From the NCBI GenBank assembly GCA_016183945.1, contig JACPDP010000068.1, positions 1-7,936 of the forward strand: 7,936 nt of DNA, given 5' to 3'. Both the position numbers and the translations under genes were made by a program. Under the pieces are notes generated by a model. That model made no database searches. It worked only from the letters and a program-made list of their open reading frames with translations, and was not told where the DNA came from. Source of the stretch: Magnetospirillum sp. (GTDB lineage: Bacteria > Pseudomonadota > Alphaproteobacteria > Rhodospirillales > Magnetospirillaceae). This document shows, one piece after another, positions 7,463-7,936 of the stretch; the first letter of the stretch is position 1; each line of letters begins with the position of its first letter.

Positions 7463-7936
7463 GCCACCGGCCCCGACGGCGAAGTGACTGCGGACGATGC
7501 CGCGTCATTCGTGGATGCGGCTCCGCCGCCCGCGCCGGCCGGTGATGCGGGAATGGCGCCGCCGCCGGTTGGCGATCCCGCGATGATGCCTCCCGCAGGC
7601 GACCCCGCCATGGGCGGCGACCTCGCGATGATGCCTCCCGCAGGCGACCCCGCCATGGGCGGTGCGCCGGGCTACGTGCCGCCGACGGGCGGCGATCCCG
7701 CCATGGGCGGCGCTCCGGGCTACGTGCCGCCGATGGGCGGCGATCCCGCCATGGGCGGTGCACCGGGCTACGTGCCGCCGACGGGCGGCGATCCCGCCAT
7801 GGGCGGTGCACCGGGCTACATGCCGCCGATGGGCGACCCCGCCATGGGCGGCGCTCCGGGCTACGTGCCGCCGATGGGCGGCGATCCCGCCATGGGCGGT
7901 GCACCGGGCTACGTGCCGCCGATGGGCGACCCCGCC
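7385..7936 (+). CDS. Double-glycine-leader secreted repeat protein, probable exporter substrate (partial, open at the right edge)
   Basis: 184 codons are visible with no stop. Residues 1-26 are a leader: ELSDLDLDGVVGG places Leu at -12, Ser -11, Asp -8, Leu -7, Val -4, Gly -2 and Gly -1, matching the classical double-glycine pattern cut by C39 peptidases. Residues 27-46 are an acidic spacer, and 47-62 are Pro/Ala-rich. From residue 63 the protein is tandem repeats: two related 15-residue units (MMPPAGDPAMGG at 67-78 and 82-93), then six units containing APGY (Tyr97, 113, 129, 145, 160 and 176) with a consensus near GGDPAMGGAPGYVPPM. No Cys is present, and after the leader only five Ser/Thr are seen, which argues against lanthipeptide chemistry. 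It is divergent from an exporter operon with an intact C39 domain, so it is very likely its substrate. I do not recognise the family. An extracellular disordered structural or adhesive protein, or a multi-peptide precursor, are possibilities. Confidence 0.87.
   Translation, partial: MSGNNKSGFGSDAELSDLDLDGVVGGATGPDGEVTADDAASFVDAAPPPAPAGDAGMAPPPVGDPAMMPPAGDPAMGGDLAMMPPAGDPAMGGAPGYVPPTGGDPAMGGAPGYVPPMGGDPAMGGAPGYVPPTGGDPAMGGAPGYMPPMGDPAMGGAPGYVPPMGGDPAMGGAPGYVPPMGDPA
7571..7936 (+). repeat. In-frame tandem repeat array (45/48-bp units)
   Basis: The array encodes the repeat part of the precursor. A 45-bp duplication occurs first: the segment from 7580 recurs from 7625. It is followed by six APGY units beginning at 7661, 7709, 7757, 7805, 7850 and 7898. 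Units are 48 bp, or 45 bp when one Gly codon is missing (unit 4 at 7805-7849). Units 2 and 5 are identical over all 48 bases. Differences are mostly silent (GGT/GGC, GCA/GCT/GCG) or a Thr/Met or Val/Met switch. All length changes keep the reading frame, so selection appears to maintain the protein. The array continues beyond the window. Confidence 0.92.

Noticed and set aside
7362..7904. Leftward 180-codon repetitive frame (HRPWRDRRPSAARSP units) over the precursor
   Set aside because: It is the antisense shadow of the in-frame tandem repeats. Its start lies deep inside the array, and it has none of the leader, Shine-Dalgarno and context support that the rightward gene has.
7571..7936. Repeat array as RTX calcium-binding nonapeptides or collagen-like triplets
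   Set aside because: The units do not fit GGxGxDxxx and Gly does not occur every third residue; the period is 15/16 residues.
7385..7936. Precursor as a lanthipeptide or other thioether RiPP
   Set aside because: There is no Cys in the visible protein, Ser/Thr are very scarce after the leader, and no lanthionine synthetase is present in the window.
7571..7936. Array as a CRISPR or non-coding repeat
   Set aside because: Units are contiguous without unique spacers, keep one reading frame, and vary mostly at silent positions, so it is a coding tandem repeat.

Overview
The window is GC-rich with strong third-position G/C bias in every real gene. Codon use and protein style suggest an alphaproteobacterium, possibly a Rhodospirillales or Magnetospirillum-like organism. 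That placement is inferred from sequence style only; there is no rRNA or other marker gene here.

Positions 1-7011 hold one compact leftward operon. In transcription order it encodes a HlyD-type membrane-fusion protein (7011-5710), an ABC exporter with an N-terminal C39 double-glycine peptidase (5713-3491), a second long ABC permease/ATPase with a non-proteolytic N-terminal region (3486-544), and a cyclic-nucleotide-binding-domain protein that runs off the left edge (499 to beyond 1). The first two genes overlap by 4 bases (ATGA), the next pair are 4 bases apart, and the last pair 44 bases apart. This set matches the NHLM-type exporter cassette (TIGRFAM TIGR03794, TIGR03796 and TIGR03797), which in cyanobacteria often travels with a cyclic-nucleotide-binding protein (TIGR03896).

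Positions 7012-7384 are a divergent intergenic region. Its AT-richer core has two TTGTAAAC copies 11 bases apart and a long imperfect palindrome, both plausible control sites for one or both transcription units.

From 7385 a rightward gene, open to the window end, encodes a small secreted-type precursor. It has a good ribosome-binding site and a 26-residue leader ending in a textbook double-glycine motif. After an acidic and proline-rich spacer comes a tandem array of 15/16-residue Gly/Pro/Ala/Met/Tyr repeats (core GDPAMGGAPGYVPPM). It has no cysteine and very few Ser/Thr in the visible part. The natural reading is that the C39 exporter cleaves the leader after Gly26 and the HlyD/ABC machinery exports the repeat protein. 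This repeat substrate of an NHLM-type exporter is the most novel item in the window: it carries neither a nitrile-hydratase-like nor a Nif11-like leader and does not look like a lanthipeptide. Its function is not recognised; an extracellular structural, adhesive or metal-binding polymer, or a multi-copy peptide precursor, are all open.
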